Shown here in pieces: positions 6,593 through 16,206 of a stretch of DNA of 64,000 bases. Numbering within the stretch: the stretch's first letter is position 1; every line of letters starts with the position of its first letter. The position numbers were made by a program, and so were the translations under genes. The notes beneath the pieces are model-generated. The model made no database searches and was not told where the DNA came from. It was given only the letters and a program-made list of their open reading frames with translations. The stretch comes from Paenibacillus sp. R14(2021) (GTDB taxonomy: Bacteria > Bacillota > Bacilli > Paenibacillales > Paenibacillaceae): the NCBI RefSeq assembly GCF_019431355.1, contig NZ_CP080269.1, positions 806,001-870,000 of the forward strand, in the 5' to 3' direction.

Positions 6593-9247
6593 TTAAACGC
6601 AACCATTTTTGGGCCGGCGCGCAATGAGCCGAACCAGCTCCAACAATAATATTGGCAAGGATACAGAGCGCGGATAAGCAAGATAACGCGGCTCCCAGAC
6701 CGGGTAAAATTTTTCTTTGTATTTCCTAAGCCCCTTAAATCCATACCAATAACCACCGTGCTTAAAAACAAAATGCGCAAGCTTTTCTTCCCGGATAGCC
6801 GCCTGAGCATGACCAACGCTTGAGAGCGGAGCCATGCCCAAGTTGAAGGTTTGATATTCTTCTGCTTTAGCCCATTCCAACAATGAGACGAATAATTGAT
6901 CCATCGTTCCGTTCGGCGAGTTCGGAAGATGTCGCATGAGATCAACAGATATGCTGCAGTTATCGTCATAGCTTGGCGCTAACGACGCAAACGCAGTTAT
7001 CTCTTCCTCTGGATTGACCAATAATGCAATCGGGGACAACTGCAGGTAGCATTCATCAAACCAACCAAGCGAGAAGCTCTTCTCTTTTTTGCCATGCAGC
7101 CATTTCTGCGAAATAGGGCGGAGCTTCTCAAGTAACTGATTATCGTGGGGCGGCTTTGACACTTCAAAGCGGAATCCTTCACGGTCGAATCTGTTTTTGA
7201 CTGTTCGTAAGTTGGTCATTCGTTTTCCACTAAGGGTAAATGTATCTAATGGAACTAGCGCCTCTTCCCCCAATTTGAAGAAACGATATCCGTTTTCATG
7301 GTAGATCGGAAGGTAACTCGGAGATACCTGGTAAAAGACAACCGACAAATCATACAGATCCGCAAATCGCTGACATTCCTGGATGGCTTCGCTAATCCAT
7401 TCTTTTTGTCCAATGGGGTCGCCGAGGACGACGAGTTTATTTCTAATAATGGAATAAGGAATCAATACGCGTTCGTTGCTCGCCCAGAAGAAGTTCTTGT
7501 CACCGGCAAATAACACATGCGTCAATAAGTTCCCTTGCTCGTGTTCCAGGAACAATTGCAATTTCTCTTGTTCTTCTAGGGAGGTCCCCTTGTTCACCAA
7601 GCGACTTGGCCGAAGGAGCAGGATAAGCGAAAGCATTAACCATGTGACTACAATTCCGGTAATAGCGACAAGGCCGTTCAGCTTCGGATTAATTAACCAC
7701 GTTAATTTAGCTTCCGAAGTCGATGGATTTGGCAGAGCAGGGTGGATCCCCGTTGCGATGAGATCGTAGACATAGGCGAGTACAAGCGTTAGTACCCCCC
7801 ACAGAGCTGCCTTTTCCCTACTGAAACTTGCGGATATCCTGTAAAACCGATCCCGAGAAATCCAAAGTAACAAGGCCACAACGAGCAAGAATAGGGCTTC
7901 TTCGATATCAAATGACTTGCTGAATGTAAATACGGCACCTGCGCACAGAAGGAAGAGCGTTAATTGATACGCACGTTTTACGCGATGAGATATCCCCCAG
8001 GATAGTACGATCAACAAGAAGCCGATGACGACGCTTAATTGGTGAGACAATTTCATTAGCGGAGCGGCCAACAGCTCATCTGTAAGATGTAACCGAAATA
8101 ACAGACCGGGCAGAGCCGCAGAGAGCAGCAGAATAAATCCGCTTGCGAAGACTAATTTGCCAAGCGACCAAACGCCGAGTTCTCCGACCAATTTGAACTG
8201 GTTAGGAAAGTGCCATATTCTTTGCCAGCTGTTCAAGCCATTCTCGAAATTCTCGTCATCCGGATCAACCGGTTTGTTACGATCCATGGCGACGTCGGAT
8301 GCGGCGATAACAAGACCGATCATCCAGGGAAACAGATAATACAGCAAACGGAAGAGAACGAGGACGGCAGCTGTTTTGTCAGCAGGATAACCCAGCTGTT
8401 GCAGCCCGAGCAGCGCGGTCAGATCGAAGCCGCCTATACCGCCAGGAGCCATCGTGAGCAGCCCAGTGATCGCCGAGACGGTATAGATCCCTAGCGCTTC
8501 TGCCAGTGAAAGACCGGGAAGCAGACAGGTGCCGATGAGCCAGAAGCAGATTCCTGCACAGACCCATTCCAGTAAGGACGCGCCGATTGAGGCCGCGATT
8601 GTAGCTCCGTTCATTCGCGGCAGATTTCGATTCAGCCATTTTGCATAGAACGAGGTACGCTGCAGAAATACGTATCCAGGCAAATACAAAGCGGTTGCCC
8701 ATACCGCAATTAACGTCCAAGGGTGGACGTGAATAACCGTTTGCATAGGTAAAATACCGAAAATGCCCGCCCACGAGAGTATGGAGAGGCCAGTAATCGT
8801 AATGGTGGAGAGGAAAGCGATTGAAGCCGTAATCGTCTGCATCGGAATCTTGCGCTTCCGGTAGAAGAAAGTCCGAAAAGCCGCGCCTGCGATTCCGGAG
8901 AAACCGATCACGCTATTCGACGTGTTTGCGACCCACGCATAACGGAATGTATCCCAGAGGCTGATGGGGATTGTAAAATGACGCCGAAGCACAAAGTCAT
9001 AAACAGCAACCGAAGATACCGCGATCAATGAGGCTCCGAATAGGAAGAGCACGGTCTCCGGCTTCAAATGGTGAAGCGTATGAAGGGTACTGGTCCAATC
9101 CATGCTTTGGAACTCGCTTTTACCCTCCCAGTATATAAACGCAATCACAGCTGCCGGGATCAAGATCTGCAGGAGCTTGTAACGATGAAGAGCTGTGAAT
9201 AGTTGGCCGATCTTTGTGCGGTGAAGAACTTCTTGAAGACGTTTCAT
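6593..9247 (-). CDS. mprF: Phosphatidylglycerol lysyltransferase/flippase
   Basis: Adds lysine (or another amino acid) from aminoacyl-tRNA to phosphatidylglycerol and flips the product outward, lowering negative surface charge and giving resistance to cationic antimicrobial peptides. At 884 residues it has the two-part MprF layout: about 14 N-terminal membrane segments (flippase, including MAPGGIGGFDL), then a cytosolic GNAT-like transferase with LRTVKNRFDREGF, EITAFASLAP and FNLGMAPL. It is slightly longer than the usual 840-860. It is divergent from an RND exporter and lies in a block of envelope-stress genes. Whether it transfers Lys, Ala or Arg is not visible. Confidence 0.93.
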   Translation of the reverse strand: MKRLQEVLHRTKIGQLFTALHRYKLLQILIPAAVIAFIYWEGKSEFQSMDWTSTLHTLHHLKPETVLFLFGASLIAVSSVAVYDFVLRRHFTIPISLWDTFRYAWVANTSNSVIGFSGIAGAAFRTFFYRKRKIPMQTITASIAFLSTITITGLSILSWAGIFGILPMQTVIHVHPWTLIAVWATALYLPGYVFLQRTSFYAKWLNRNLPRMNGATIAASIGASLLEWVCAGICFWLIGTCLLPGLSLAEALGIYTVSAITGLLTMAPGGIGGFDLTALLGLQQLGYPADKTAAVLVLFRLLYYLFPWMIGLVIAASDVAMDRNKPVDPDDENFENGLNSWQRIWHFPNQFKLVGELGVWSLGKLVFASGFILLLSAALPGLLFRLHLTDELLAAPLMKLSHQLSVVIGFLLIVLSWGISHRVKRAYQLTLFLLCAGAVFTFSKSFDIEEALFLLVVALLLWISRDRFYRISASFSREKAALWGVLTLVLAYVYDLIATGIHPALPNPSTSEAKLTWLINPKLNGLVAITGIVVTWLMLSLILLLRPSRLVNKGTSLEEQEKLQLFLEHEQGNLLTHVLFAGDKNFFWASNERVLIPYSIIRNKLVVLGDPIGQKEWISEAIQECQRFADLYDLSVVFYQVSPSYLPIYHENGYRFFKLGEEALVPLDTFTLSGKRMTNLRTVKNRFDREGFRFEVSKPPHDNQLLEKLRPISQKWLHGKKEKSFSLGWFDECYLQLSPIALLVNPEEEITAFASLAPSYDDNCSISVDLMRHLPNSPNGTMDQLFVSLLEWAKAEEYQTFNLGMAPLSSVGHAQAAIREEKLAHFVFKHGGYWYGFKGLRKYKEKFYPVWEPRYLAYPRSVSLPILLLELVRLIARRPKNGCV

Positions 9248-9435
9248 TCGTAATTCAGAACTCCCTTACGCAAAATATTTCTACTTACGGCTGCCAACAA
9301 CTCAAGATAGTATTCCCAGAATCAAGCATGAACTGTCCATTCTCGGTCAGTATGAAATAATTTTTTAGTGTCGATGAACAATCCAGCCCAAAACGAAGTC
9401 TTTCCCTATATAGACAGGAGAGGAGACTTCAATCA

Positions 9436-12400
9436 ATGAAACGGATTATCGAATCAGTCATGCAAAGATCGACCATCATTTTAGTTTGCGTCGTGCTAAT
9501 ATTGGGATGGGGAGCAGTCTCGGCCTTACAAATGCAGAGAGACTACCTGCCTGGCATCAATAACACCACATTAATGGTGTCGCTGCGTGCTTCATCCTAT
9601 CAGGCGGATCAAGTGAAGAAGGATATTACAGCACCTCTCGAGGATGCCATCCGCAAGACCAATGGAATAACCAACCTGGAGACAACCTCATACGACGGCG
9701 GGGTCTTGATGAATATCTACTACCCCATGGATTACGATATGAACAAAGCGGAAAACGCGCTTAAACAGGCATTGAATGATGCAGTATTGCCCGATGGGGT
9801 CAACAAACCTGCCGTAACCCGATTAACATCGAGCACGTTTCCGGTCTTGAGTTACAGTCTAACGGCCAATAACAACAAAGTAGACGATCTAACGCTGCAA
9901 TCCACCTTGCAAACCGACATCGTCAAGCAATTGAAATCCGTTCCCGGTGTCTCGGATGTCCAAACCGTTGGCGGGGCAAACCGAGGCTATGTTGTCGTTC
10001 TGCGCATGAAAGATCTCGTGGCGAATAACTTGACGCTGGACGATTTCAATAAATCCATCACGGCAGATGTGCCAAGCCTGCAAGGAAGCATTGCCAACGT
10101 AAAAGCGTCGTTCCCGATCCGAGTCGAAGGATGGGATCTCACCGAGCAGCAGCTGAACAAGCTTACGATCAAGAACAAAGACGGCAACAGTGTCCCTTTG
10201 TCAGCCGTTGCTTCGGTATCTCAATCCCTAACCGATGTAAAAACCGTCTCAAGAACGAATGGCGAAGCAAGCGTGATGATCAATGTAATCAAGACGCCAA
10301 CGGCAACGATTACTGATGTAGCGAAACATGTGAAAGAGCGCGTAGCTGGCATTTCGGCTGTTCAAAGCGGCGATGCCGCGATGACGCTTCAAACCGACCG
10401 CGCGCAAGATCTGAACGGTTCGTTAATGGGTCTTGTTCGCGAAGGCTTATTGGGCTGCCTATTCTCCATGCTCTGCGTGTTGTTCTTCTTTAGAAATGTA
10501 CGCTCTACGCTACTGATTGCGGTCACACTGCCGATTTCGCTGCTTGCAACGACAGCAATCTTGAAATCAATGGGTGTTACTCTGAACATCTTGACCGTAT
10601 CTGGACTTATTGTTGCAATGGGACGTATCGTCGACGATGCGATCGTGATTTTGGATAACATGTATAGACGCGTTCAGGAAAACAAAGACAAGCCTGTTCT
10701 GAGCGTATTGTCTTCTTCGGTGGTCGAGATGCTTCCGGCTATCTTTGCTTCTACCGCGACTACGGTGGCCGTATATGTACCTATTGCCTTAGTCGGCGGT
10801 ATTATTGGTGCGTCATACTCCGGCTTTGCTTGGTCCGTCGTCATTGCGTTAGCAGTATCCTTCCTCGTCGCCATGTTAGTGATACCGGCATTCGCTTATA
10901 TGGGATGGAGAGAATCGAAGGCGGAAGCGGTCACGCTCGAACCCTTCATGAAGCCGCTTCTTCAATCCGCGTTGAAGCACAAGAAGACCGTAATCAGTAT
11001 CTCGCTGATTTTGTTTGTTGCCGCGGGGATATTCGCATCGCAGCTGCCGTTTAGCCTGCTGCCAAGCACGGCAAGCGGCGAGGTCGCCGTAAAAGTGGAA
11101 CTTCCGAAAGGAACGCCGTTGTCCGAAGTGGACAAAGAAGTCAAGCATGTGGAGAGCGTCTTGCATAACAATGCCCTAATCGCTTCCTATTCCGTTACGT
11201 TTGGTTCGACCTTCACGCCAACGGCGGACGACGTCTTTGACCAAGGGGGAGGGTTCATTCAACAGCCGAACGTGGCGAATCTGTCCATCCAATTAAAAAA
11301 CAAAAAGGATGCCAATACCGTCATTCCGGCACTGCAAGCCGATTTGAATCAAGTGGCCGATAATTCGGCGATTACGGTAACGAATCAGAACATCGCCGGC
11401 GATGATTCCACGATTAATATCATGTTAACCGGCGCCGATCAAACCACGTTGGAAAACACGGCTCAGCAAGTCCGCACGAGGCTGGTGTCCATTCAGGGGC
11501 TGAGCGTTACAGGGAAAACGGATCTCACGAATGGAATACCGAAATATGCGCTCACGATTGATAAAGAAAAAGCGCTGCAGGTTGGCATTAAACCTGACGA
11601 TATCAATAAATTGTTGGCGCGTTACACGTCCAAAGCGAAAGACTTTGACATTTCAATTTCCGCAGGCACGATTCCAGTCGACGTGTATATCGATTCCGTC
11701 AAGACGGGCGTTGAGAACAATAATGCAGTACCGGTGTATACGCCCGAACAAGTATTGGCCTCAATGGCTGCCGAGACTGTACCCGGAAGTAACGGGCAGA
11801 ATTATCGTCTGGACCAAATCGCATCGATTCAGAAAAGCGACGCCGTGTCTTCCATTCAAGAACGCGACGGTCAACCGTTCTCCGTCGTGCAAGTTCAGAT
11901 CATATCAAGCGACATGAGCAAAGTGTCGAAAGAAGTCACTCAGTCCTTGAAAGACATGAAACTGCCGAACGGAGTCACGTATTCGCTTGGCGGCATAACC
12001 CAACAAGTGACGCAAATGATTATTGAAATTACGATCGCGGTCATTATATCCATTCTGCTTGTATTGCTCATCACCAGCTTTGTTTTCAAAGGTTGGAAAG
12101 CTCCGTTTGCTGTATTGATCAGCATTCCGCTTGCTTTGTCAGGTGTCGTACTGGCCTTGTACGCCATTCATGGCCAATGGAATCTCGCCGCATTCATCGG
12201 CGTATTGATGCTTACGGGAATCGTGGTTACGAACGGGATTGTCCTGATCGATAAAATCGAACGGAATTGCAAAGAAGGCATGGGACTTCGAGAAGCCGTC
12301 ATGCAAGGCAGCCTTTCCAGGGTTCGTCCGATATTCATGACTGCGGGCACGACTGTTCTGACTTTGATTCCGCTGGCGTTATCGCATAGCTCCGATACCG

Positions 12401-12543
12401 TCATTTCGCAAGTGCTTGGTATTGTGGTCATCGGCGGCATGATCACCTCCACGCTCAACAGCTTCGTTGTGATTCCGATTATTTACGAATGGATGCAGGG
12501 CAAGGCTATACGGAACGCGGATGCAGTAAACCGGATGAACTGA
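9436..12543 (+). CDS. RND-family efflux transporter, SwrC/YerP-like
   Basis: A 1035-residue inner-membrane proton-driven exporter of the AcrB/MdtB superfamily in its Gram-positive SwrC-like form. The layout is the usual duplication: one N-terminal membrane helix, a large extracytoplasmic domain, six helices (with VAMGRIVDDAIVILDNMYRR), then a second large domain and six more helices (with GIVVTNGIVLIDKIERN). The paired acidic residues VDD in helix 4 fit the proton relay. SwrC in Bacillus subtilis exports surfactin, so lipopeptide or antibiotic export is plausible. No membrane-fusion partner is adjacent. ATG 9436 has AGGAGAGGAG upstream. Confidence 0.92.
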   Translation: MKRIIESVMQRSTIILVCVVLILGWGAVSALQMQRDYLPGINNTTLMVSLRASSYQADQVKKDITAPLEDAIRKTNGITNLETTSYDGGVLMNIYYPMDYDMNKAENALKQALNDAVLPDGVNKPAVTRLTSSTFPVLSYSLTANNNKVDDLTLQSTLQTDIVKQLKSVPGVSDVQTVGGANRGYVVVLRMKDLVANNLTLDDFNKSITADVPSLQGSIANVKASFPIRVEGWDLTEQQLNKLTIKNKDGNSVPLSAVASVSQSLTDVKTVSRTNGEASVMINVIKTPTATITDVAKHVKERVAGISAVQSGDAAMTLQTDRAQDLNGSLMGLVREGLLGCLFSMLCVLFFFRNVRSTLLIAVTLPISLLATTAILKSMGVTLNILTVSGLIVAMGRIVDDAIVILDNMYRRVQENKDKPVLSVLSSSVVEMLPAIFASTATTVAVYVPIALVGGIIGASYSGFAWSVVIALAVSFLVAMLVIPAFAYMGWRESKAEAVTLEPFMKPLLQSALKHKKTVISISLILFVAAGIFASQLPFSLLPSTASGEVAVKVELPKGTPLSEVDKEVKHVESVLHNNALIASYSVTFGSTFTPTADDVFDQGGGFIQQPNVANLSIQLKNKKDANTVIPALQADLNQVADNSAITVTNQNIAGDDSTINIMLTGADQTTLENTAQQVRTRLVSIQGLSVTGKTDLTNGIPKYALTIDKEKALQVGIKPDDINKLLARYTSKAKDFDISISAGTIPVDVYIDSVKTGVENNNAVPVYTPEQVLASMAAETVPGSNGQNYRLDQIASIQKSDAVSSIQERDGQPFSVVQVQIISSDMSKVSKEVTQSLKDMKLPNGVTYSLGGITQQVTQMIIEITIAVIISILLVLLITSFVFKGWKAPFAVLISIPLALSGVVLALYAIHGQWNLAAFIGVLMLTGIVVTNGIVLIDKIERNCKEGMGLREAVMQGSLSRVRPIFMTAGTTVLTLIPLALSHSSDTVISQVLGIVVIGGMITSTLNSFVVIPIIYEWMQGKAIRNADAVNRMN

Positions 12544-12582
12544 TTATTTTGGGTTAAAACTACAGGAAGAGGAGGGGTATCG

Positions 12583-13884
12583 ATGTGGGATTGGGCGACA
12601 TGGCTCGAACAGTATGGATACGGACTAATTGCTTTGGCAGTATTCTTTGAAATACTCGCGTTACCTCTTCCTGGCGATATGATGTTGAGTTATACCGGAC
12701 TATACGTGTATGAAGGGAAAATGAACTTGATCTTGAGTATCCTTTCGGCGGGGGCTGGCGCAGCAGCCAGCATCTCGCTATCCTATTGGATCGGATATCG
12801 TCTGGGGAAACCGTTCATCGTCAAGTATGGACATCGCATCCACTTGGGTGAAGAACAACTGTCGCGGATTACGGTATGGTTTGAGAAATACGGAGAAAAG
12901 TTATTGTTCATTGTTTATTTCATTCCGGGCTTAAAGCATGTTATCGGCTATTTCTGCGGGGTAACGAGGATGCCCTTTCGCCGCTATGCAGTCTTTGCTT
13001 ATTCCGGGGGGCTTTTCTGGGTCAGTTTATTCATCTCACTCGGTAGAGTGTTAGGACCGAAATGGGAAGCCTATCATGCAACGGTCAATCGTTATATGAT
13101 TATCTTTGGCATTGCCTCAGCTTTGTTGACACTGACGATTTATTTTTACCGGAAATATAAACGACGCGTGCTGGCTTCATTGATGGATTTGCTGAACAAA
13201 GGCGTTCGCCATTTCAATTCGCTGGGTAAAGTCAGATTCCTGGTGCTGGCTTCATTCGCATTATTGGTGCTGTTCGTCTCGTTGATGCTAGGGATGATAC
13301 AGGATTTTCTTGCACATGAATTTAGTCAATTCGATGAAGTGACTTCTTATGTGGTACTAACGATATTTGGTCCTGAGTGGCATGATCAAATGCAACTTTT
13401 CGCGAAGCTGGGAACCCTATACCTCTATGGTCCGCTTATCGTTATGACATCGTTCTGGATTATGTTCAGAGGCCGGAACAAGGGCTTTGAGTTTATATTT
13501 CTTCTTTGGGTGGTACTTGGCGGGGAATTGCTCGATGACGGATTGCGTATGCTTTTTCACCGTCCTGGGCCGGTGGCAGCTGGAATCCAACTCATCAATA
13601 CGTTTCCGAGTGAAGAAACGCTTTCGTCGATAACGGTATGCGGCTTCTCGGCCTTTTTATTGCTTCGGCATTATAGCGCAAGTTTAATCAGGACGATTGT
13701 CATTCTATTTGTTATTCTTGTGTGCTTGCTGGTCGGCATTAGCCGTATTTATTTCAACGTACAATTTCCAAGCGATGTCGCGGCCGGTTACGTGTTCGGC
13801 GGCGTATGGATAACTTTGAATGTCATTCTGCTTGAAGTGCTGAGGAAACTTCAAGATAATGAATCAGCGATAGTAGCGAAATGA
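12583..13884 (+). CDS. DedA-family membrane protein fused to a degenerate PAP2 domain
   Basis: Residues 1-165 are a DedA/SNARE-associated domain (ALPLPGDMM near residue 30, FIPGLKHVIGYFCG near 113-126). Residues 220-415 have the helical layout of a type-2 phosphatidic acid phosphatase with three recognisable motifs: RMLFHRP (322-328), FPSEET (341-346) and SRIYFNVQFPSD (387-398). In active PAP2 enzymes motif 2 is PSGH and motif 3 SRxxxxxHxxxD; here both catalytic His are replaced (Glu345, Gln394), while the motif 3 Arg and Asp remain. Phosphatase activity is therefore unlikely. It sits between the RND exporter and an ECF sigma factor in one operon-like run. Confidence 0.85.
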   Translation: MWDWATWLEQYGYGLIALAVFFEILALPLPGDMMLSYTGLYVYEGKMNLILSILSAGAGAAASISLSYWIGYRLGKPFIVKYGHRIHLGEEQLSRITVWFEKYGEKLLFIVYFIPGLKHVIGYFCGVTRMPFRRYAVFAYSGGLFWVSLFISLGRVLGPKWEAYHATVNRYMIIFGIASALLTLTIYFYRKYKRRVLASLMDLLNKGVRHFNSLGKVRFLVLASFALLVLFVSLMLGMIQDFLAHEFSQFDEVTSYVVLTIFGPEWHDQMQLFAKLGTLYLYGPLIVMTSFWIMFRGRNKGFEFIFLLWVVLGGELLDDGLRMLFHRPGPVAAGIQLINTFPSEETLSSITVCGFSAFLLLRHYSASLIRTIVILFVILVCLLVGISRIYFNVQFPSDVAAGYVFGGVWITLNVILLEVLRKLQDNESAIVAK

Positions 13885-13928
13885 CGTGAATCCTCCTGGT
13901 TCCGTTTCGGTAGGAGTTGAGTACGCGA

Positions 13929-14462
13929 ATGGTGGATGAGGAACTTAAGCATATCATTCATCGAGCCAAACGTGGTGACCGGGAAGCTTTTACAGATCTA
14001 GTCCAACGTTATAAAGGCCATGTCTATCGATATGCGGTGGGGATGTTAGGCGATCGAATGGATGCAGAAGACGTCTCTCAAGAGGCGTTTATTAAAGCCT
14101 ATTACTCCTTATCAAGTTTGGATAACGAGTTTGCTTTTTCATCTTGGATCATTCGAATTGCGGCTAATCTCTGCAAAGACCGATTAAAAAAACATGCGAA
14201 AAGCGCAGAACAAGAAATTAATGGGGAACAGAACGAGTGGATCGCGGATCTACATGCAGCCAACCCATTGGAGAAGTTATCGATAGAAGAAGGACTATCC
14301 AGACTTTCAGCGGGTCATCGGGAAGTTCTATTATTACATGAAGTCCAAGGCTATAATTATGAAGAAATCGCGGAAATGATAGACGTTCCTCTTGGAACAG
14401 TGAAATCAAGGCTGTTTGCAGCCAGGATTAACTTGCGGAAACAATTAAGAAGGGAGGACTGA
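13929..14462 (+). CDS. ECF-type RNA polymerase sigma factor (RpoE/SigW-like)
   Basis: About 177 residues. Region 2 is seen as REAFTDLVQRYKGHVYRYA with DAEDVSQEAFIKAY, and region 4 as LSAGHREVLLLHEVQGYNYEEIA with LGTVKSRLFAARINLR. The start is uncertain: TTG 13917 abuts the TAGGAG site, whereas ATG 13929 lies 12 bases after it and gives a normal N-terminus. The next gene, 6 bp on, is a zinc-finger anti-sigma factor, so the pair forms a membrane-signal-responsive switch. Position after mprF, RND and DedA-PAP2 suggests control of envelope stress; target promoters were not identified. Confidence 0.92.
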   Translation: MVDEELKHIIHRAKRGDREAFTDLVQRYKGHVYRYAVGMLGDRMDAEDVSQEAFIKAYYSLSSLDNEFAFSSWIIRIAANLCKDRLKKHAKSAEQEINGEQNEWIADLHAANPLEKLSIEEGLSRLSAGHREVLLLHEVQGYNYEEIAEMIDVPLGTVKSRLFAARINLRKQLRRED

Positions 14463-14468
14463 CTGCGA

Positions 14469-14954
14469 ATGACCAAACATCCAAAGGAACAGTTGTCGGC
14501 CTACCTCGATGATGAGCTGACTCAAGACGAAAGACGGGAAATCGAAGAGCATCTTGAGACATGCGAGTCTTGTCAGGCACTGCTGGAAGACATGGTGGAT
14601 AACAAATATGAACTCGTGCAGACTTTCGGCCACATCCAAGCACCTATGGATTTCGAGGTTCGGGTTATGCAATCAATCGGAGCGGAAGAAGAACGAATAT
14701 CCGCAGGCAAGGGTCGGATTTTTGCGCTTCTTTTGGCTTTGTTGACACTAGGGGTATTTTATCTGTTAACCGGAGCGGTTATCGGTAAACTCATACATGG
14801 ATGGTCCAAATTGATGATTACACTGATCTACGCAGCATCCCATTTCATTCTCAGTGTACCCGTCTTAACCGGGGGGACGATTCTCCTCTCATTAGCTATC
14901 CTTGTGACATCCTTAATTTCACTTAAGCGGCTGCTTCAAGCCTCAGCTAGTTGA
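14469..14954 (+). CDS. Anti-sigma factor with zf-HC2 zinc finger and membrane segments
   Basis: A 161-residue regulator. The N-terminus contains the zinc-binding HLETCESC motif (HxxxCxxC) preceded by LSAYLDDELTQDER, the standard anti-sigma domain that binds ECF factors. The C-terminal half has two hydrophobic stretches (about residues 82-102 and 125-150) anchoring it in the membrane. It lies 6 bp after the sigma gene and its stop overlaps an in-frame TTG of the following ORF. It would hold the sigma factor at the membrane until an envelope signal arrives. Confidence 0.92.
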   Translation: MTKHPKEQLSAYLDDELTQDERREIEEHLETCESCQALLEDMVDNKYELVQTFGHIQAPMDFEVRVMQSIGAEEERISAGKGRIFALLLALLTLGVFYLLTGAVIGKLIHGWSKLMITLIYAASHFILSVPVLTGGTILLSLAILVTSLISLKRLLQASAS

Positions 14955-14968
14955 AAGGGAGGGTCACA

Positions 14969-15796
14969 TTGAGAAAACTAACCTACACCATATGCTGCTT
15001 TATACTGCTCATGCTGCTTATCCCTGGCATGGCATCGGCGAAGAGTATTTTTGAACACCAGAATACCATTGTGCCTGCAGGTCAGACCGTCGACGACGTG
15101 TACGTTGTTGGAGGTGATGCCGATATCTCCGGCCAAGTACAGGGCATTGTTGTCGTCATTAACGGCAACCTGCATTTGGGCAGCACTGCCAAGATTTCCG
15201 GCGTGATTGTCGTGATTGGAGGGAAGGTTGATCAAGATCCGGGAGCTGTTTTGGGGGACGATATCTATGACATTTCATTGGATAACGCTACGCAAAATAG
15301 TCTTCTGATCGGCGGCGGACTCGTGCTAAGCCTATGGGTGCTGCAGTTGGCAGGAAGCCTGCTTATGGTTCTTGTACCCGTCCTGATAAGGGTCCTCAGC
15401 AAGAAAAAAATGATCGCATTTACCGAACGCTATCAGCGTGAATCCATGGGCCGGCTCTTATATGCCGGATTTCTAAGCGGCTTGGTTATCGCGGCATTAA
15501 GCGCATTGCTGCTCGTTACCGTGATAGGTATTCCGATCTTGGTTCTCATCCTGCTAGCGCTTCTCATTGCATTGGCTATAGGAATTACCGTGATCAGTTA
15601 TCGAATAGGAGATAGGATCAAAGGTTCGGAACAAATGCCGGATTGGTTAAAAGTGCTTATCGGCGCCAGCATGTTAACTGCGTTTTCGAGTATACCTCTG
15701 ATTGGCTGGATGCTCTTATTGGTAGCTGGATTACTCTCCTTGGGAATATGCACACAATGGATTGCAGGGAAGCGCAAGAAAAAGACGAAAGCTTAA
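14969..15796 (+). CDS. Exported/membrane polymer-forming (bactofilin-like) protein
   Basis: About 275 residues. TTG 14969 is chosen because GGGAGGG lies just upstream and it yields a clean signal peptide ending near PGMASAKS. The next 70 residues have the repetitive beta-helix pattern of bactofilins and polymer-forming proteins (DVYVVGGDADISGQVQG, VVVINGNLHLGS, VVVIGGKVDQDPGA). Three or four membrane segments follow and the tail is basic (KRKKKTKA). It is the last gene of the sigma/anti-sigma operon and is followed by a terminator. The precise role is unknown; an envelope-associated scaffold is an inference. Confidence 0.78.
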   Translation: MRKLTYTICCFILLMLLIPGMASAKSIFEHQNTIVPAGQTVDDVYVVGGDADISGQVQGIVVVINGNLHLGSTAKISGVIVVIGGKVDQDPGAVLGDDIYDISLDNATQNSLLIGGGLVLSLWVLQLAGSLLMVLVPVLIRVLSKKKMIAFTERYQRESMGRLLYAGFLSGLVIAALSALLLVTVIGIPILVLILLALLIALAIGITVISYRIGDRIKGSEQMPDWLKVLIGASMLTAFSSIPLIGWMLLLVAGLLSLGICTQWIAGKRKKKTKA

Positions 15797-15817
15797 CGTT
15801 TCTCCGATTGGCCATCT

Positions 15818-15864
15818 AGCTCTACATAATAAACCGCGAGTAATCGTGGTATTTATGTAGAGCT
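15818..15864 (+). terminator. Terminator of the sigma-factor operon
   Basis: AGCTCTACATAATAAACC pairs with GGTATTTATGTAGAGCT across a 12-base loop, followed by ATTTTATT. It closes the operon that may begin at 9436. The rest of the gap to 16207 is AT-rich; it holds two GGGCATATGAGAC copies (15970 and 16102) and no gene that I can support. Confidence 0.8.
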
Positions 15865-16206
15865 ATTTTATTGCTTACAATTATAGTGTTAATGAAATCA
15901 AGGAAGAACTGAGAAAATTGGAGCTTAATCGATGAAGCAGTGGAGAAATATTTTCCCTCTTGCATTAAAGGGCATATGAGACTAAAGTAGACTAAAGTTG
16001 GTTAAGCAATATGTTTCACCGCACACCAATAAAGCGATGCGAGATAGAGGTGAAAAAACATAGCCATAGACATCTATATTCCAATTACACCCGCTAAATA
16101 GGGGCATATGAGACAATACCTGAATATTTTCGTAGTAGGGCATACTAACAATACAAATGTTCACGAGCATCGCATCGACTGAGGACAAGAAGCAGGAGGA
16201 AAATAC

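Noticed and set aside
9248..9435. ECF-sigma promoter (TGAAC..CGTC type) before the RND gene
   Set aside because: TGAAC-like strings exist near 9330 and 9373, but none has a convincing CGTC at the right distance.
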